NCBI RefSeq assembly: GCF_036669915.1
Contig: NC_089312.1
Span: 16,059,317-16,123,316 of the forward strand
Length of the DNA: 64,000 nt
Reading direction: 5' to 3'
Source of the DNA: Pocillopora verrucosa
Taxonomy: Eukaryota; Cnidaria; Anthozoa; Scleractinia; Pocilloporidae
In this document: in pieces, positions 11,578 to 23,887 of the stretch
Layout of the letters: every line of letters begins with the position of its first letter
Numbering within the stretch: the first letter of the stretch is position 1
Notes under the pieces: generated by a model
The model's input: only the letters and a program-made list of their open reading frames with translations
Database searches by the model: none
Told to the model about the DNA's origin: nothing
Program-made: the position numbers and the translations under genes

Positions 11578-12605
11578 TATCTCCAAATTAGACAGGCGCC
11601 TGACTTTTAATCGTTTCCCATGGTGGAAATACTTCCTTTGATTTGCTCTATCTTAAGGCCAACCTAAGAGGGTACAATCCTAGGGTTTAGGCAATGAGGA
11701 TACAATCCCACGCTTTAGGGTAACACATAAGAACCTCCCATGATCCATAATCTAATTTATCAGCAGTAAGAAGTTGAAAATTGCTATTGAGACGCCACGA
11801 ATTTGCTTTACTTGACATTTTGTGTCAAGCTGGGCTTCCAGCGTAAATAGATCCGGTTCAACTTGTGAACAGTGAGGAAGTTTACCGCTTGAAACTGGTA
11901 CTATTCACCAGTTATAAACAAGACTGGACAGGTGTCCTATCACTTGAGAGGTCGATAATTTTCGATGATTGTCCCAACCTCTCGAGTCATTACATTAGGC
12001 TATGAAAACACGGAAAAAACATACTTTGCTTCGACAAAGAACGTCTCAAAAGGAAGCGCGAACTTAAAACGTCACAATCTAGTTGACGTACTCTTTCAGT
12101 TCTATGTACACCCAACGACCACGGAGAGAGCAGTTTGTAACTGGGACATTCTAGAATTAGTGACTACTATCTTTACATAAATACAGGATTTCTCTAAACA
12201 TAAATGAATTGGACTCCATTCAGTCCCATCACCATAACAAATAAAGATAAGATGATTTAACTCAAAATGTGTTATTCAAAAGTGGAAATGCGAATCTTAC
12301 ATTCAACCTGAAGGAGACCAGCAAAAGTGACCGAAACGTCGTTAAGAGACTATATTTCTAGCCCAAAAAAAAATATGGAAGAACAAAGAAAAATGCTTAA
12401 AAGCAAGAAATTAGGAATCATGGTGGCAAGTTATGTTGAGATAAAAAAATCAAGGAAGACTTTCGTGAACTTTCCTGATTTAATGGCTCTAGCTTTTGTC
12501 GATTCCAGAGAAACATACAATGACAGCGACAAGTTCCAGCTTAATTTTGCAGTCCAATAATCGAACTATAAAATTCAATTTATAATTTGCTATGTAAATA
12601 AGGAG

Positions 12606-12753
12606 CTTCTGGAAATTTTCTAGAGAGCTTAGATATTCTGATATAATACACTGGAACTTTCTAGAACATTCTAGTAATTGATGCAAGAATGATTTAATGT
12701 TACAAGAGTGTTTATTTTTAAGCTTCTGGAACCTTCCAGAGTGCTTTATATAC
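12606..12753 (+). promoter_or_regulatory. Heat-shock-element cluster followed by a TATA box
   Basis: Three GAA/TTC clusters are visible. At 12654-12671 the order is GAA-nn-TTC-nn-GAA-nn-TTC with perfect 5-bp spacing. At 12724-12741 it is TTC-nn-GAA-nn-TTC-nn-GAG, also in perfect spacing. At 12607-12624 there is a slightly off-spaced version. A TATATA motif (12747-12752) follows the last cluster by 6 bp. In animals this arrangement binds trimeric HSF and drives stress-induced transcription. No heat-shock protein coding sequence is recognisable downstream; the next gene is the GPCR at 14104, ~1.35 kb away. It may be an orphan promoter, part of a mobile element, or an upstream promoter of that GPCR. 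Confidence 0.5.
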
Positions 12754-14012
12754 TAACATAAGCAGTTGGTGACTCAGTAATTTTAGTAGTTCTGGCCGGC
12801 AAACCGACTGTTTAAAAAGGCTTTATAGCGCTTTTATGGTTTATTGTAAAAGCTTTCCCACAATATAGAGTTTCGATGACGTTCAAAGATATCGAGATGT
12901 TCAGGAGGGCATGGGCCAGGTTAAATATAATGTAAATGGTGTGGTTAGTTAGGAGACACTCCTTTGTAATTTATATAAAGTATGGTTAAAAAAATTATTT
13001 AGTTCTTTAAAATAGTTCAACTAGGGTTTTTTTGTTGTTGTTAAAGCTATACCAAAACAAATTCAGTCTATGACATTAAAGACCGGTCGAACCAGGAGAA
13101 CGTCAAAAAATTAACAGATAATGAACTCCTCGATCACACGTCGGTTTTCCTTTAGGAATCAGGAGTCTTTTCCTCAATGAGTAAATTACTCATGATGTAT
13201 CTAAGCTGCTATTTAATCGTTAGGGCGAATAAAAACAGACTATAGAATGATTCAAAGAGAATTTCGTACTGTGTTTCGTCGATCAGTATTGTTATACGGC
13301 TTCCTTGACGCTAGATCATAATATCTGTGGTGCCTCTAGAATTGACAACAGGCCTAACCTTTGCTCTAAAACTAATCATTTCACCAAGAAAGTTTTTTCT
13401 CTCTGCTGGCAGGTGGCATCTAATCTCTCGTTCGTTTCAGTTTCATAATTAATGCGCGTTATTTTCCGCACACCTGAAGATGAAAATATGAGGATTTCTG
13501 GTGCGAAAACCAAAAAAAAATACTCTAACTTTACACTTGACGTCGTAAGGATGCAAATTCTATATCCTATTGAAGTTTCTATCGTTAAAATGTTAATTGG
13601 TGACGGTACGAGTACAATTCCTTGTCGATTTGAATGAGAATGATGAAAAAGAAGTCATTCATTTCTCAGACTTAACGATAATAACACGCCTACATACATA
13701 CAAAGATTAAAAAATTTTAACATAACATTGTGTACAGAGATATGTGAATGTCAATCCAGAACTTAAAATCTCGGAAGGAACTTTTTAGAATTCCCGAAAT
13801 TCATTTAAATTCGACAGTACCATCTATCACTCAAGTAATAATTCATTTTCGCAAAGTACATGCGACAATTATCCAATGTTTTTGTACATGAAAATTAATC
13901 TATTTGAAACAAGGGACACCCATAGAGTCAGCCCGTAATTATCAATGACTAGTTGAAAGTGCCATAATGAGTGCTAATTGGCTTTGCAAGTTGTTCGCCA
14001 TTTGTAAACAAA

Positions 14013-14019
14013 TTTATAA
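14013..14019 (+). promoter_or_regulatory. TATA-like box upstream of the 14104 GPCR
   Basis: TTTATAA lies ~85 bp before the receptor ATG, followed by TCATTCAG, a plausible initiator. Assignment rests on motif and position only. Confidence 0.3.
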
Positions 14020-14103
14020 CCCAAATTCAGCTCATTCAGAGTTTGTGTCCATCTACGGTTTACAGTGCGGCTTCTCAGTCTCGAAACTCCTTCAGAGAAC
14101 ATC

Positions 14104-15117
14104 ATGTCTGACATTGACAAATTCCCCGTAGGTTTAGTGATAGCATTTGTCATCTTTTACTTCGTTGTGTATGTTTTGTCAGTGGTTGGTAACTGTTGGG
14201 TTATGGTGACCTGCTACAAAACCCTCAAGAGAAAAGGATCTTCTTTGATGTGGTTCGTCCTCAACTTAGCAACAGCAGATCTCATTTTCACGTTCCTTAC
14301 AATCTTCAACGGCATTGGATTTTTGTATCGTTGGGTCGGGGGGGAAATTGTTTGCAAGTTTCACGGGTTTCTGGTCGAGACATGCTACAGTGTTTCCATT
14401 AGCACTCTTGTAGTGATCAGTTACGAGAGACTGACAGCCATTACTGACCCCTTAAATGCAAGAGCAAGAAATTTCACAAACAGAGGCTATCGCAGGCTTT
14501 TGATAATTTGGGGGGTTTGCCTGATTGGATGTGTTCCCTTAGCAATCCTTTATCAGATGGTTCGCGAAGAAAACGGAGAACTCGTTTGCAATAATACGAC
14601 GTGGGGAGACGTAGGTCGACAGATTTTCTACAGCCTGCATGCTTTCTTTTTCTTTATCTTTCCACTGTCCTATATGATATTTTCGCAAAGTAAAATATTT
14701 CTTGCGCTTCGCTCAAGAAGAACAGTCCCTTCACAACGAGATGCGGAGAGATCTAACAGACGACACCAGAAAATTGCCAAGACACTTTTTGCTCTTACGG
14801 TTGCCTTTGCGATTTGTTGGTCTCCATTTATGATCACCCGAACTTTGATGTATTTTCACATCGCCGAGCCAGGTGCATTGTGGAGGATGTCCCAACTGCT
14901 CATCTGTCTCAACGCTGTGTTGGATCCCATAATGTATGGTATTTATGGTGGAAATCTCAAAGCAACTTTGCGACAGAAGTGTTGCTTCAGATCTCCTCGT
15001 AATAGACTTGAAAGATCAGTAAGCCTAGAAATGTCCCAGACTGCAGTAACATGTGCAGTGCAACCAAATGCAGTGAAAAAGTTATCTTGCGAGGTCGAAG
15101 AAATGAACACTAGTTGA
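14104..15117 (+). CDS. Rhodopsin-class (class A) GPCR, peptide-receptor-like, 337 aa
   Basis: Plus-strand intronless receptor of the same subfamily as the two minus-strand genes. The frame is open a little further upstream, but the first ATG is at 14104 (MSDIDKF) and is the chosen start. Landmarks are Asn30 (TM1), Asp59 (TM2), Cys84 likely disulfide-bonded to Cys162, ERL at 108-110 replacing DRY, Trp136 (TM4), Pro187 (TM5), CWSP at 238-241 (TM6) and DPIMY at 274-278 (TM7). N-glycosylation sequons NNT and NTT at 163-166 lie in loop 2. A basic loop 3 (RRTVPSQR, RRHQKIAK) suits G-protein coupling. The ~45-residue Ser-containing tail could be phosphorylated. Ligand and G protein are unknown. Confidence 0.94.
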   Translation: MSDIDKFPVGLVIAFVIFYFVVYVLSVVGNCWVMVTCYKTLKRKGSSLMWFVLNLATADLIFTFLTIFNGIGFLYRWVGGEIVCKFHGFLVETCYSVSISTLVVISYERLTAITDPLNARARNFTNRGYRRLLIIWGVCLIGCVPLAILYQMVREENGELVCNNTTWGDVGRQIFYSLHAFFFFIFPLSYMIFSQSKIFLALRSRRTVPSQRDAERSNRRHQKIAKTLFALTVAFAICWSPFMITRTLMYFHIAEPGALWRMSQLLICLNAVLDPIMYGIYGGNLKATLRQKCCFRSPRNRLERSVSLEMSQTAVTCAVQPNAVKKLSCEVEEMNTS

Positions 15118-16539
15118 TACTGAATTTACCTTTCCGGCATCAATTAACAAACTCCCACTAAAAGCAACAAAAACTCCGCGAGAAAAATACCCTCGAATCG
15201 GCTCTCCAGCTTGATCATGTTAATAGCTTTTCAGAATAAGATTATAATTTTTTATACTTTTTCAAATTTTTTTCCTTTTTTTTTCATTTCAAGCAGTTTC
15301 TTCTTCTTTCTTTTTTTTTCATTTGTAACCTTTTTCCTTTCATAATGATCACGTCATTAATTATGTTTCGTTCCAAAGGGAAATCGGATGCAATTTCACA
15401 TTACACTGTGAAAAAAAAAAAAAAAAACTGTGCGGAACGGTGTAAAAAGTTGCTGATTTTATATTTGTTCTGATGTCGCCATCGGCGCAATTATTTAAGT
15501 TAACAGTTCTAAATCCACTGAGCGAGGGCTTTTTGTCGCAAGTCTCAGAGGGATACCTTCAAACTGATGGTTGCAACGTAAGAAACGAACGTGTTACAAT
15601 CTTTAAATGGAGTACTGTCGTTAGAAAGAACAATTTCGTGCCATTCTTGGAGAATCCGCCGATTAATTGTAATGCAATTTGGCACAGTTGTTTCAGAACG
15701 ACGGCAAATCCTATCATTAGTCCATGATGATGGGTGGTGAGGGAGAGTATCTCTTAACCCCTTACACGCTAACATAAGTATCCATGTTCTCCACACTGCT
15801 CCATTTACATTTCCTTTCAATATGACAAGGAGAATTTATTGAAATATTTTTATTTTTTAATTACGATTTGTACTTGCATTATACACCACAAGAGCTCAAA
15901 AACTGAACCATATCAAATACCTCTGTACATCTCCGGTTACATGATATGAAATGTTGCTGGACTGGCAATAACCGCGTATTTTTTGTTTATATATATCGTG
16001 CAACAAACATACTCTATTCCTCCTTGTTGTTGATTCTTACTTCAGCCTGCATAATTGAATAATGATAAAAGTTACTTGCTCGAGGTACATGCGCGTCTTG
16101 GACCAAAACAAAATGCGAAAGCTTGAAGCTGGTTTACATTTACATCTGGCCTTCTCAATGCTGAAACCGGCATAACTATTGGTAAGTTGTTTTCCGTTTT
16201 GCTTTAGTTATCTGAAGACTATATTCTGTTGCTTTATCACGCTAACCCGTTCGAATCGTAAAAGCAAGAAGATGCAACTGTCCGAATGAAATTAGTAGAA
16301 TTTATGTGCTCTGAGTTTGATCGCCTGTCTAGCCAAGTAATGTTATCAATGAAATAATCGCAAAAATATATTATGAGGGGCTTAGTTTTACTGTGAAACT
16401 GAGTTCGGTAGATTTAATCCATCGAAAAGACATTATTGTCGTCATGAACATTGAGATTTACATACTGTAAAAAGTCAACGCGAATGCATATTTTAAAATT
16501 AAATTTTAGCGTGATTTTGTCACGCTCAGTCATTATTAC
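15118..16539. other. Intergenic DNA between the plus-strand GPCR and the CAP gene 3' end
   Basis: Convergent gene ends meet here. T-rich tracts at 15250-15325 and an A-run at 15411-15426 are present. I see no further gene. Confidence 0.5.
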
Positions 16540-19500
16540 TTAGCGCCCTCGCCTTGGAAACACGTTGTCTTGCATGAAGTTGATGACGTTACCTGCAGGA
16601 CGATATCGACCTACCACAAATGTAAGTCTACCATCACCTGTTTTCGCTCGACCCATTCCTAACTCCTTACTGTCTTTCCACACCACTTGAGTAAAGTGTC
16701 CAGTTCCTCCCTGCCATCCACCACGGCGGAAATCATAATCCTTGTACTCATCGTACCTATTAGAGGAGTTAATTGAATTTATTATCTGACGTCATTTCCA
16801 TTAGTCCTTTCGATAAAGTTTTGTGAAGTCAAACCGTCTTGAAAACAGTAATATATCAGAAAAAAGGAATATATCATGTAATTTTTTTGACGATAAAGCA
16901 GATTCGTGCAAAAAAGTCTGGATGTCGTAAAACGCTTGCGAGCTTTCACAAAGCAAAGCCAAGCGAAATTATGCAATCTTTAATTACTTTCCACACTTAG
17001 TCGAAACATTTTACAAATGTGAGGTTTGTCATTTTTTTTTTAAGTGCAGTTAAATACAGTTTAATTGTCGAGGCAATCAATTGATAAGCTAGGAAATGTG
17101 TTTCTTGTGAAATAAAATTCATTGATGAATGATCTTTTAATTTTTATTTTCAACACCCTCAATGGCCCTTCTGGAATAATTTTTATTAATATCAAAGCCA
17201 ATATCCTCAGTTAAAAGTCATTGACCGACTTCAATATGACCAAGGAGCAATTTTTGTCAGTTGAGCAAAACTCGTGCTTTCCCATATAGCTTGTATTTAA
17301 TTTGCCTTATTCTTTGTTTGCCGTTGCTAGTTTGAAATGATATTTGCTCTTTTCCAAAGTTTTTACTCACCACATAGTGGTAGCTTCTTCTCCTGCAGAA
17401 TCAAACTTTCCCGTAAACATTGCTAGGTTCTCTCCAGCATTCTCTCTCTCGCTCTTACTCGAATGCTGCAATGTACGGGCACGTGCCAACTTCTCGGCCC
17501 AAGCCTGTGCTTCCCTAGCGAGGTCATCCGCCCACTTCATGCCCGGCACACCATGCATAGCTCGGTATTTGTTATGACTGTCTAGGGACTGTTTTGCAAG
17601 GGATCCTGAAGGAGATGATGTAGCTGAAGCGGAAGGAGTAGGTCTCTCTGCTAAAAGAAATAAAGCTAGCTGAATTTATTATGCGATATGTATTAGTTAG
17701 CCAATGTATTGAACAAGTACATGTTGCACCAACTTGTTGCTCAATTGATACTTCCAGATCAATTTTGGAATCACGCTTGATAGTGCGTTCTTCACGTATT
17801 AGGAGGGCGTCAAAATAAATTCCAGAAACCCCTAGTTTAGCAAGCATGATAGCTATTTTTGTCAGGTGCATGAACTCAATTATTACGCCATAGGGTCTAA
17901 TGTTCCATTTACTATTTGGAACAACGAATTACAAGATCGCCTACAAACGTACTTGTTAGCACAGAATTCTTTCCCTTCCTTATGCACATACGGGGTGTCG
18001 CAAAACAAAAAGGATGACACAATTTTAATCAATATTTTTCGTCGATTTTGAACTTGTTCCGCGAAAAAAAATTTCTACTAGAAAGCGTACTCAAGTTGGT
18101 GAGTTCCACGAGGTCCCTGCTGATGGATAGCAAGCTTTAAAAAAATTGGACATGGCAAATTTCAACCTGAAATAACGCTTAAAAAAATAGATTAAGGAAT
18201 TACCTGGTTTTGTTTCCTTCGGTTTTTGACTGTTCCATGAAGGTGAATAAGACGTTGGCTGAGCTAAAATCGTTATGAACAATTTAACAATTAATAATTT
18301 CCGTAACTTGAACTGATAAACAAAAATTGTGAAACTATTATCAACCTGTGTGTATGGCAGATGTTATCCGACTACTTTATCAAAAGGTGCTTTGGAACTT
18401 CTTCTTGTCACTCAAAGTAATCAATAATTGCAAAAACGTATTTCTGTCAAAGCTATTTCTCCACTCATCCCTTCCAGTGACTGCTATTCCTTCCTCGTAG
18501 ATTGACTTGGAGAAATTTAGTTTTTTTTTTCTTCCTTTTTTTTCAAGACATTATAACCTTCAGTCATGCAAAAATGTTTATTTTCGGTGTCAGTGTAATA
18601 GATAATGCTTTGCATGAACTGGGACAAGTGACATGGGTAAAGGGTAAAGGGTTAAGAAAGAGCGTTAAAACAGTACCATTTCTCTCCCGCGTGTCCTTCC
18701 TATCCTTGAAAGGGTCTGTTTTTGTAAAGAATACAGCCATTTGAGATGTGTGAATTAAAAAGTAAACAAGTGCGACATTGGTGAAACGAAAATATTCACC
18801 ATTTGGTCAAGAAGCAGTCACTGAGCCTAACACATTTTTTTTAAGGAGTCGGTATCATTTCAATCGATGGTACTTTGATATAATGATACAATTTTCAGAC
18901 TCTCGATACAAGCAAAAAGGGTCACAGGTTATCCGTTTACACTCAGCATAGTGCTTTTTTTTACGTTCTTAAAACCTAACCTTGTTATTCAGTGTAGATT
19001 CAAAATAACCTTGTTTGATTTTAACGAGGCCTTAAAACAGGAGCATATTTGTTTACCTCCGCACGAGGAATTTTTCTCTTACACACTCGGTTTGGAATTG
19101 GTCTATATGAATTTGGAGCGAGGCCCCCTAGCTCTTTCATAGATTTAACTATGCAGGGCCTCTCAGATCTACAAGTTTGCAGGCTGCAAACTAGTAGATC
19201 TGTTTCCTCAGTAATTTCTTCTTTTAATCTTTTTTTAAAACTTCTAATGAGACATCTATGAAATTACCGTTTCGCTCCCATCTCTCCTTTCTATCTTTTA
19301 AAGGATCTGTAGAGAAAAATAAGTCTGAGTTGATCATAGCAGAAATGAGAAAGAGGGCATAGGTAACAAAAAACAAGAGAGCACAAAAAATACTAGCTAT
19401 AGGCATTCGAAAAACGCAATTTGTGCCTCAGGATACTTGACATGGGTGAAATGATATACAAACGATATAATAAAAAGGCATTGAGATAAAAAAAGACTCA

Positions 19501-21738
19501 AAGAATCTTACCGTCGTCAAATGCTCTTCTCATATCTCTTGGAAATCTATCAAATGGATCTGAGAAGAAATAGTCGTAAGGACGTGATTTTTTTTTTTTT
19601 TTTTTTTTTGGGGGGGGGGGAACTTGAGAACAGAACATAAACAATTAGGATAACTAAATAATAGGATAATAGGTAAGCACTTGATTTGAAATAATTAAAT
19701 GTCAGCGCGGATGTTCGATCACATGCAGAAATTTTGTTACATGGTTATCAGTGGCGGACCCAGACGCCCCTGGCCCCTCCCTTAGATCTGCCACTGGTTA
19801 TGTCTCCCCGTTATATTGCTAAATTTCCTTTCTTTAATTCAAACACATGGCGTCATGGATCAACTTTGTTTGATCTAAACGGGCAGAAACTTGCGTATGT
19901 TTTTTTTTCTTTTTTTAGAGATCAACTGACCTCCCCTTCCTCCATCTGTTATGATTGTCTTCGTTACTGTGGTTTTGACCCCGTCTCGATCATAAGTAAC
20001 CTGAAAATAAAAGGCCAGACTGCTATATTCAAAGAGCACTGAAATATTTAAGGCTTGGAATTCACAGAAACCCACCCCCCCCCCCCCCACCTTTTTTTCT
20101 TTAGCTCAAAGAACATGGAAATTGCTGGGTGAAAAATCCAAGGTTTGAAATTCCCACTACAGCCTACTCCCTTTCCCACTCCTGTCTTTGTTTTTCTTCT
20201 TTCAATTGCACCTTGGTCACTTGACCTCAAGCAAGACGATGCCTAATTGAATTTCGTACTCAATTGGAAATCGTTCATCGAGCAAATGTGGTGAAAACTT
20301 AATTGCCCTTCCTCCCTCTTGCTAACTTTCTTGATATCATCTTCACCAAGTTTTTTACACTCTCATTTGTTACGCAGACAGACGCTGAGCGAGTTAAATC
20401 TTTAACTCTATCCTCCTCTTGCTTCTTTGTATATTGTAGTGAGCCTTATTCTGTTTTTCTGCTTTTGTTTGCAACTTATTAACCAGGGAGGTCAAGTCTC
20501 TTGCTCCCTTATCATTTTCACATACCTCAAACACTACTTTAAATTTCACCCCTTAAATCCAATATTCTTTCCAGTACTCCCTCAACCATTTTTAACTTCG
20601 TTATTTATCCTTAATTCATCCCCTTATCCCTTACTGTTTCAGTTTTTTCTTGCCGAGAGGGAGATCTTCTCGAGTCATCGAAATCTCGTCTTGGTTCCAG
20701 CCGTGTAGAATAATCTCTCGAATCCCTCTCCCTAGAACTGCTATTGACTACGCTGCCCAGCTGCATAGAACAAAGATAACTAAATTAACTCAATATTATT
20801 TATTGCTTGAGAAATTTATGCGTTTATAAAAAAATTACGCATCAGAAATATTTCCAAATTATCATTTAAGGAGGATCGCAACGCTAATGCTCTTGACTCA
20901 AAGGAAGAACGAAAAGTAATTTTACATTTAAGTGATATTACCTTTGGCTTAACATTGTTTTGAAAGTGATTAATGACATTTCCTGGTGGTCGATATCGAG
21001 CCACGACAATAATTTTCCCGTTGCTACCCTTGGCCTTGCCTACTCCCAGTTCTGTTGACTCCTGCCACACAATCTGTGTGAAGTGGCCCGTGCCACTTTT
21101 GAATCCTGGACTTCTAAAATCATAGCTGTTAAAGAAAGACGAGATATTCATGGCTTAGAAATAAATTGATTGCAGTGACTTGTGATCAAAAGTAGCCAAG
21201 TTCAATTTAATTAATACAAAGCCGTATCTTAGATAGCGGTTAGGATTCTAACACGAAAGATTTCGGCGAGTGACGACCGCAGTTAGATTATAATATCATT
21301 TTACGTTTCTAGTGTATCATTGTCCCCGGAACGATCATCATACACGTAACAATCGACGAACTTAGCCCCCCTCCTTTCCCATGATCCTTGTGAGGTCTTA
21401 ATTACTAATATTCTAATCGCATTATGTTAATCGCATTTAAGAACAACTTGAATTAATGTCAAACGGAAAGGATAATTAATATGTCCTTACTTGTCGACTT
21501 CTGCGTACCACCGATCCACGATTTCTCCTCCGGTGACATCACTCTTGCCGGATACGGAATACAAGTTCTCTCCATCATCAGTATCTTCGTGTCTTAGCCT
21601 CCCGTCTTTAGCCAACTCTTTAGCCCACTTTTCCGCGTCCTTTTCTAGAGATCTTGACCACTTCAGCGGAGGAGTCTGATGGAGAGACCGGTATCTGTTG
21701 TGAGCTTCAAGTGCTTCTTTACCAAATTTGTCTGGCAT
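16540..21738 (-). CDS. Two-domain CAP (GAPR-1/PR-1-like) protein with a micro-exon linker, 10 exons, 436 aa
   Basis: Exons in reading order: 21738-21491, 21125-20942, 20760-20635, 20000-19931, 19559-19512, 19306-19268, 18715-18677, 18263-18204, 17650-17371, 16756-16540. All have GT-AG borders and the sum (1311 nt) closes exactly on TAA. CAP1 (1-144) and CAP2 (~289-436) each keep the tetrad: H and GEN in the first half, WY-x-E, and GHFTQ with the following VVW or IVW, plus YRPxGN. There is no signal peptide or transmembrane segment, so it is probably cytosolic or membrane-peripheral like vertebrate GAPR-1 (GLIPR2), not a secreted venom allergen type. The linker (145-288) is charged; exons 5-7 encode related DP[FL]-led peptides ([28 protein letters not shown]) and are phase-1 symmetric, so skipping would keep frame. 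CAP1 and CAP2 are split at different points, both in phase 2. Function beyond CAP fold unknown. Confidence 0.87.
19164..19202. repeat. Near-perfect 39-bp intronic palindrome
   Basis: A 19-bp arm (CAGATCTACAAGTTTGCAG) is followed, after one base, by its inverted partner with one mismatch. It lies in intron 6 of the CAP gene, between two micro-exons, and could form a stable hairpin in DNA or pre-mRNA. Confidence 0.7.
19588..19620. repeat. Homopolymer T22 followed by G11
   Basis: An uninterrupted run of 22 T then 11 G within intron 4 of the CAP gene. A similar 14-base C run lies at 20075-20088. These are simple repeats prone to sequencing and assembly slippage; lengths may be inaccurate. Confidence 0.85.
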
Positions 21739-22423
21739 CTTTTACCCTGTACCGTCAGGATGTAAACATTCTAGCTTAGGCAATAGTTATAAAATATAAG
21801 ACATATAAATAATATTGAAATGTAAACACCCTACCCCCCGTTGGGCAGGTCTCTGCTGAGGAATATTTACTAGGATATCGCGATAGCATCAAGCTGGGTC
21901 ACCTGTCGCTGGATCACCGCACTTTGATTTACTTTGGAAGAATTTAAAATTTTCATTGCCCAGCGTAGCAGAAGAATTTTGTAAGTATTCAATTTTTGTT
22001 TTGCATGCATGGATAGTAATTACTTCCACGTTTACGGGGGGCTCTTAGAGAGATTGGCCATGGAAGGGAGAGTGAGGGGTTCTTTTGTCAAAGTTTTGGT
22101 TTCTTTAAACGTGCTTATTCTTAAGATTAGGTAATTCAAGAATGATAATGTTTTTGGTGAAGTTGATGAATTTATTTAAAATAGCACTTAGTTAACAGTT
22201 TGTGAGTTGAGTCGTCAGATTGCTGCAAGCTATGGCAATAACTTGGGAGCAATTAGTCATTTTTTTTTAGGTATCAGCATGTAGTTAACTTCTCCTCACA
22301 GTAATACTGCTGAATAATTCGTTACGATTATGAGAATAAGGGACATGATCGCCAACCTTAGAAGCTTGTATTGTTTAACAAATTCTCCTCTTGAAAAGAA
22401 TTGTACGGAGAACGACATGGAGA

Positions 22424-22543
22424 GTTTGAGTACCGAGGTTACGGCGTGACAGGTTAAAGTGAGCAACGTGTGGTGATCTTTTTGTTTGAGTACCGAGGTT
22501 ACGGCCTGACAGGTTAAAGCGAGCAACGTGTGGTGATCTTTTT
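22424..22543. repeat. Two perfect-period 60-bp tandem copies
   Basis: The unit starting GTTTGAGTACCGAGGTTACG at 22424 recurs at 22484 with only about three substitutions. It lies ~0.7 kb upstream of the ten-exon CAP gene start. No known motif recognised. Confidence 0.9.
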
Positions 22544-23879
22544 TTCAATTTGAAGCAAGAGTGTGGTTTTTCTTATCAAAATAATAGTGTGAATAAGTTT
22601 TATCCTCATAGTGTCGCTCAAAGAAAAATTCCAGTCTAATGCTAAAAGCACGAGGGCTTCAAAGTATAGTAAAAATATCGTGAAGGTTTTGATGTTCAAC
22701 CAAAATGGTTGCAAGAAGGACGACTCTTGCTTTGAAGCATCGGGAGTTTTGTGCTTCAATAATCTTTTTTCTATTGGTTCCTGAATCAATTAGCTTTGTG
22801 CTTTTCAAGTATTCGACTTCTCGATTAAAACATAACTACTTAAAACTTATATTGGTCCGCATGATTTTCACTATCTTTTGATCTTCTCAGTGCAGTTCTT
22901 GTTGAAAGGTATTTTAAAAACAATACCTCTAACCACAATTAAGGTAAACCAAACTACTTATTTACTTACTTGATGGCCTCTGACGGCGTCCACTCTCAGT
23001 AGGGAAAATGGTCTATTAATTGAAAAATCAATTGGTCAACTTCATTCGAGCTAATTACTGATTCTTCAAAACTAATGAATACCACTCTCAATTCAAGATG
23101 TGTCTCACAGCTTCGGCGTGCTTCGGTCGTGATCAGTGTAAATTATGTTTCTTGTATCATGTAAATGTCACGAGACGTATAAGGATGGAGCGGGTCGAAA
23201 CGAAACATTTAATCTCCTCTTTTGTTAATCCTTATCATTAATTACGCAGAAAAATCGGATGTCGTATATTAGTATATTTACATCATTCGAGAATACTAAA
23301 GATTTCCTTCCTGCATAACGAGTCAGCGTTGTTATCACGTTTCGCTGTCTTGTTCATACCCTTGTGATGAGGTGAATTTTTTCAAGTGAGCTTATCTTAC
23401 CAACGTGATTTCCGCAATGTCAGATTTGGAAAAGCTTGTAATATGTCTTAGACGCCCAATACTAAGTAAACATAAAATGCATTTTGTATAGAGCGTCTGA
23501 TAACGCGTCCTGCACATATGAAACTTTCAGGTTTTTTAATATCTCAAATTAAATTTACTGAAGAATAAAAAGTTTTAACGTCTTTGTTTTCACATCAAAA
23601 TCTATTAATGATCCTTCATTTAACTAATATTGGTCAAATGCTTATATTTTAGTTCTTTACCTTTTCTTTGGCTATTGTCCCGTTTGGTTTCCAAACTTTC
23701 TATCGCTTCTTTCTGTCAAACTGAGCCCTATTAGTGCGCCCTTCTAAGTAACAATGGAATGAAATGGCGCGCTGTTAAGTGCTCGCCTCTAGCCTCGTCA
23801 TTCCATTTACCTAACGTGAATGCAAATCAACATACATAACAAGGTGCCAATCACGTACCAAGACTGCTCAAGCGAAAAG

Positions 23880-23887
23880 TATAAAAG
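23880..23887 (+). promoter_or_regulatory. Orphan TATA box (TATAAAAG)
   Basis: A consensus TATAAAAG on the plus strand, with CCAATCA ~30 bp upstream. No coding sequence is recognised downstream before the minus-strand CAP gene, so this may be fortuitous or mark a short noncoding transcript. Confidence 0.15.

Noticed and set aside
12327-12560. 77-aa plus-strand frame before the heat-shock elements
   Set aside because: It lacks an ATG start and has no recognisable domain; the start region (CCGAAACGTCG) looks like a retroelement tail.
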